The position numbers and the translations under genes were made by a program. Below are positions 5,311 through 7,008 of a stretch of DNA of 7,008 nt, piece after piece. A model generated the notes under the pieces. That model did not search any database. It was given only the letters and a program-made list of their open reading frames with translations, and was not told the DNA's origin. Source of the stretch: Prevotellaceae bacterium (GTDB lineage Bacteria; Bacteroidota; Bacteroidia; Bacteroidales; UBA932); contig JAITPP010000084.1 of NCBI GenBank assembly GCA_031289385.1, positions 1 through 7,008 on the forward strand. Direction: 5' to 3'. Each line of letters begins with the position of its first letter. The first letter of the stretch is position 1.

Positions 5311-6051
5311 CTAAAATAACCGCGCTTGTTGCGATATATTATCACTATTATAATTCAGCGTCAGAACTTCTGTCTTTGTACTGCCCGAACTCCCCGAACT
5401 CTTCGTCATATCTATATTGATTGTATGCCAACCAAATTGCGCTGTGTATTGCGCTAATAATTCACTTGGATACGAACTCAACAGGAACTTACCTTCGACT
5501 TCGGCAAGCGCAATCAATAATCGTTCAAAATCTTCAATCGTATAGCCAGAATAATGCCCCATATCGGCGTTGTAATATGGCGGATCAACGTAATGGAACG
5601 TTGTAGGTGTGTCTGTTGACTTTATAACAGCAATCGCATCACGGCAAAATATGCTTGTACGTTCTAATCTTCGTGCGTATGCGATTGTAAACGCTTCTTT
5701 GAGATTCTGAATTTGCTTCGCTTTATTTTTATCAATAGATACTGACCATTGGTTGGTCAATATCGAATAAATAGATTGATGCGACAGCATCCACACTGCC
5801 CATGCCCGCAACACGTCGTTGTGATTTAACGGATTTGCGTAAATTTCACGTGCTTGGTTGTGCTGAAATTCGCTGTGCAGAGTGCAATCAACTTCATCCT
5901 TTAATTCGTTGAATTTGCGCTTTAATGTGCGATAAAAATTTACCATCTCGCCATTTATGTCGTTGATAAATTCTATTTCTGCGGGTTGCTTTGCGAAAAA
6001 TATTGCGCCGCCGCCAAAAAACGGCTCGTTATATCGCTCGTGCGGCGGCAT
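5311..6051 (-). CDS. D12-class DNA adenine N6-methyltransferase, phage type, N-terminus displaced
   Basis: This Dam-like enzyme would methylate adenine N6 in DNA using S-adenosylmethionine. Counting from the ATG at 6051 (246 residues), the AdoMet motif I YNEPFFGGGAIFF is at 7-19, FINDINGEMVNFYRTL follows at 28-43, and catalytic motif IV DPPYY is at 156-160, in the FHYVDPPYYNADMGHYSGYT context. The order suits phage D12 enzymes. The ATG at 6051 is not the natural start. In the same frame, upstream codons from 6114 encode KTPITYWGGKQQLTGKILSL, the conserved first AdoMet-binding element (YWGGK) of the family, but an ATT stands where the ATG should be and a TAA precedes it. The protein made from 6051 would lack that element and probably be inactive. 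The gene lies downstream of virion genes on the same strand. Its target sequence cannot be inferred safely. Confidence 0.85.
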   Translation of the reverse strand: MPPHERYNEPFFGGGAIFFAKQPAEIEFINDINGEMVNFYRTLKRKFNELKDEVDCTLHSEFQHNQAREIYANPLNHNDVLRAWAVWMLSHQSIYSILTNQWSVSIDKNKAKQIQNLKEAFTIAYARRLERTSIFCRDAIAVIKSTDTPTTFHYVDPPYYNADMGHYSGYTIEDFERLLIALAEVEGKFLLSSYPSELLAQYTAQFGWHTINIDMTKSSGSSGSTKTEVLTLNYNSDNISQQARLF

Positions 6052-6127
6052 TAATGATAATATTTTACCAGTTAATTGTTGCTTGCCGCCCCAGTAGGTT
6101 ATTGGTGTTTTAATTTTTTAATTTCAT
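6052..6127 (-). other. Displaced 5' coding segment of the methyltransferase gene
   Basis: Codons 6114 to 6052 are in frame with the methyltransferase gene and read IKTPITYWGGKQ then QLTGKILSL, matching the expected MKTPITYWGGK-type N-terminus if the first codon (ATT, 6114-6112) served as start. An in-frame TAA at 6120-6118 blocks further extension. An ATG at 6127-6125 lies in another frame, and after an A6 run (6119-6114) it hits TAA at 6112-6110. Removing one A from that run would join it to the methyltransferase frame as MKLKIKTPITYWGGK. So the start is an ATT codon, a lost ATG, a frameshift, or a sequencing error. Confidence 0.75.
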
Positions 6128-6157
6128 TTAAATGTTATTTAATTTATATTTTATTAC

Positions 6158-6165
6158 TATTTTTG
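6158..6165 (+). promoter_or_regulatory. Possible plus-strand -7 promoter element
   Basis: The plus strand reads TATTTTTG followed by CATCG, matching TAnnTTTG, 20 bp before the perfect inverted repeat at 6185. If active it would transcribe the structured block at 6175-6300 antisense to the phage-like genes. No -33 box is evident and the sequence is AT-rich, so this is weak. Confidence 0.25.
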
Positions 6166-6184
6166 CATCGTCCAAATAAATAAG

Positions 6185-6235
6185 GTGTATACCCACCCCA
6201 AAGGCTTTTATTGCCTCTGACTGGTGGGTATACAC
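6185..6235. repeat. Perfect 13-bp inverted repeat with nested hairpin
   Basis: GTGTATACCCACC (6185-6197) pairs perfectly with GGTGGGTATACAC (6223-6235) across a 25-nt loop. The loop itself folds through AGGC (6202-6205) and GCCT (6213-6216). On the minus strand the outer stem is followed by CTTATTTATTT, so it could act as a terminator or processing site between the virion genes and the methyltransferase gene. On the plus strand it would be the 5' hairpin of a possible small RNA. Confidence 0.75.
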
Positions 6236-6249
6236 ATTAAATCGTTCTA

Positions 6250-6296
6250 CGGAATCTGGACAATTCCGCGCGGAGTTGGGGGCTTTTTTATTGCCC
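6250..6296. repeat. Cluster of short hairpins beside the inverted repeat
   Basis: Three elements lie in 47 bp. CGGAAT (6250-6255) pairs with ATTCCG (6263-6268) over 7 nt. TCCGCGCGGA (6265-6274) is a perfect 10-bp palindrome that competes with the first stem. GGGC (6280-6283) pairs with GCCC (6293-6296) over TTTTTTATT. The last hairpin closely resembles the nested one at 6202-6216 (AGGC, TTTTATT, GCCT), so the same small stem-loop occurs twice in the block. The region is locally GC-rich and no gene is supported in 6128-6310. Confidence 0.55.
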
Positions 6297-6310
6297 TTTA
6301 AATTTCAATT

Positions 6311-6760
6311 TCATTCCGGTATTTCCTCTTCAACTTCATTTTCATAATATGGCACAGCGAAACTCCAATTAAAAGACTCCTCTTTTGTAGTTGCCGTTAT
6401 ATTTATTGCTGAAAATGCTATTTGTCCGCTTCCGTAGGTAAACGAAAATTGCTGTTTGCCAATTGTTGTAAGCATAATTCCGCCACCGCCAACGCCAAAA
6501 TCAAACACTGCCGTATCGCAATCAAGTACACAACCTGTATAACTTGCGTTTGATATATTTAATGATCCTTGTATAAACATAAGAATTACATCTCCGTTGC
6601 GTTTTACTAAACAACTTTCTATAATCAGACTACCTCTCGATGACGACGATTCTTGATTATTCAAATCGTTGGTAATATCCTGCCATTCGCTGCCGGATAG
6701 ATTAAGTTTGCCTATCAAATACGCAAGCCCATTTATCCCTAAGTATTTTTTTGTTGCCAT
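6311..6760 (-). CDS. Putative phage virion (tail/fibre-associated) protein
   Basis: This is a 149-residue protein. Its N-terminus MATKKYLGINGLAYLIGKL resembles the KKYLDxxGLxxLxxKI element found at the start of many tail, baseplate and fibre-type proteins of phages from gut bacteria. The rest is predicted mainly beta: NNQESSSSRGSLIIES, a VKRNGDVILMFIQGSL strand pair, a glycine run (FGVGGGGIML) and an acidic tail NEVEEEIPE. This suits a small receptor-binding or decoration protein on the virion. There is no signal peptide or membrane helix. It starts 4 nt after the stop of the preceding virion-like gene (TAACAATATG), so the two are surely co-transcribed and probably translationally coupled. 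The exact virion role is inference. Confidence 0.65.
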   Translation of the reverse strand: MATKKYLGINGLAYLIGKLNLSGSEWQDITNDLNNQESSSSRGSLIIESCLVKRNGDVILMFIQGSLNISNASYTGCVLDCDTAVFDFGVGGGGIMLTTIGKQQFSFTYGSGQIAFSAINITATTKEESFNWSFAVPYYENEVEEEIPE

Positions 6761-6764
6761 ATTG

Positions 6765-7008
6765 TTATACTAATGCGTCTATTTCGGCTGATGTTATCTC
6801 TATCAAATCGCTGTCTTGTACATAATCAGACAAGTCGATAGCTGTATTGCCTAATTTTTCAAAAGCTCCATTGATAAGCATATACTCATCGTAATTGTCG
6901 CTTGCATCGCTACCTCCGCCCGGAACAAGATAAATAATGTTTTGCTGAGCACTTGCAACAGACGGCAGAGTGGCTACTATAAGTTTACTAATCTTGTCAA
7001 TCGCCGCT
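6765..7008 (-). CDS. C-terminus of phage fibre-like structural protein, start outside window
   Basis: The open frame enters from the right edge and ends with TAA at 6767-6765, giving 81 visible codons. The sequence contains KLIVATLPSVASAQQNIIYLVP, a DNYDEYMLINGAFEKLG core, then AIDLSDYVQDSDLIEITSAEIDALV. This matches the repeating module (LP...IYLVP...YDEYxxxNGxxEKIG...DLSxYxxxxDL) of tail-fibre or head-fibre proteins common in phages of Bacteroidota and Bacillota. The final IxxAEIDALV is a typical C-terminal end of such proteins. It is the most upstream visible gene of the phage-like operon and is followed 4 nt later by the small virion-like gene. Confidence 0.75.
   Translation of the reverse strand, partial: AAIDKISKLIVATLPSVASAQQNIIYLVPGGGSDASDNYDEYMLINGAFEKLGNTAIDLSDYVQDSDLIEITSAEIDALV

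Noticed and set aside
6128..6310. A minus-strand frame open through the inverted-repeat block (about 60 codons, with a GTG near 6236)
   Set aside because: It has no good start or ribosome-binding context, and its residues come from the palindromic arms. Structure explains the DNA better than coding.

Overview
The window looks like a Bacteroidota chromosome, most likely of the Bacteroidales/Bacteroidia type. The evidence is a gldE–gldD–phosphopantetheinyl transferase cluster, a DUF4369-type lipoprotein, AT-rich intergenic DNA, start codons preceded by A-rich stretches rather than strong Shine-Dalgarno sites, and several promoter-like TAnnTTTG elements. All recognised genes lie on the minus strand, so transcription runs from high to low coordinates. 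The species cannot be named from the sequence.

Region A (1-4800, host-like). From right to left there is a -7 type promoter element near 4660, then gldE (CNNM/CBS/CorC membrane protein), gldD (lipoprotein overlapping gldE by 26 bp) and a 4'-phosphopantetheinyl transferase gene. A 620-bp repeat-filled gap follows, then plsY (glycerol-3-phosphate acyltransferase) and the N-terminal two thirds or so of a DUF4369/TlpA-like lipoprotein that runs off the left edge. GldD and GldE belong to the gliding/type IX secretion-associated set in this phylum. PlsY starts phospholipid synthesis, and the transferase arms carrier proteins.

The most striking feature of region A is its intergenic DNA. Five separate arrays (614-746, 1481-1683, 1750-1917, 1951-2020 and 4704-4808) use different words, but all have an exact 7-bp period held in register for 10 to 29 units. 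One is organised at a higher level into 56-bp (8 x 7) units. Two arrays run directly into the stop codons of plsY and the transferase gene, and one fills the whole gap between plsY and the next gene.

Region B (about 4810-7008, phage-like). There are no heptamer arrays here. From right to left there is the C-terminus of a tail-fibre or head-fibre-like virion protein, a second small virion-like protein 4 nt downstream, and a 190-bp non-coding block with a perfect 13-bp inverted repeat and further hairpins. Then come a D12-class adenine methyltransferase whose conserved N-terminus is encoded but lacks a normal start codon, an unidentified 66-residue protein, and a strong bidirectional hairpin terminator. 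Three 20-bp direct repeats lie beyond the terminator. This reads as the distal end of a prophage or related element abutting the gldE promoter region. No integrase, tRNA or defined att site is visible.
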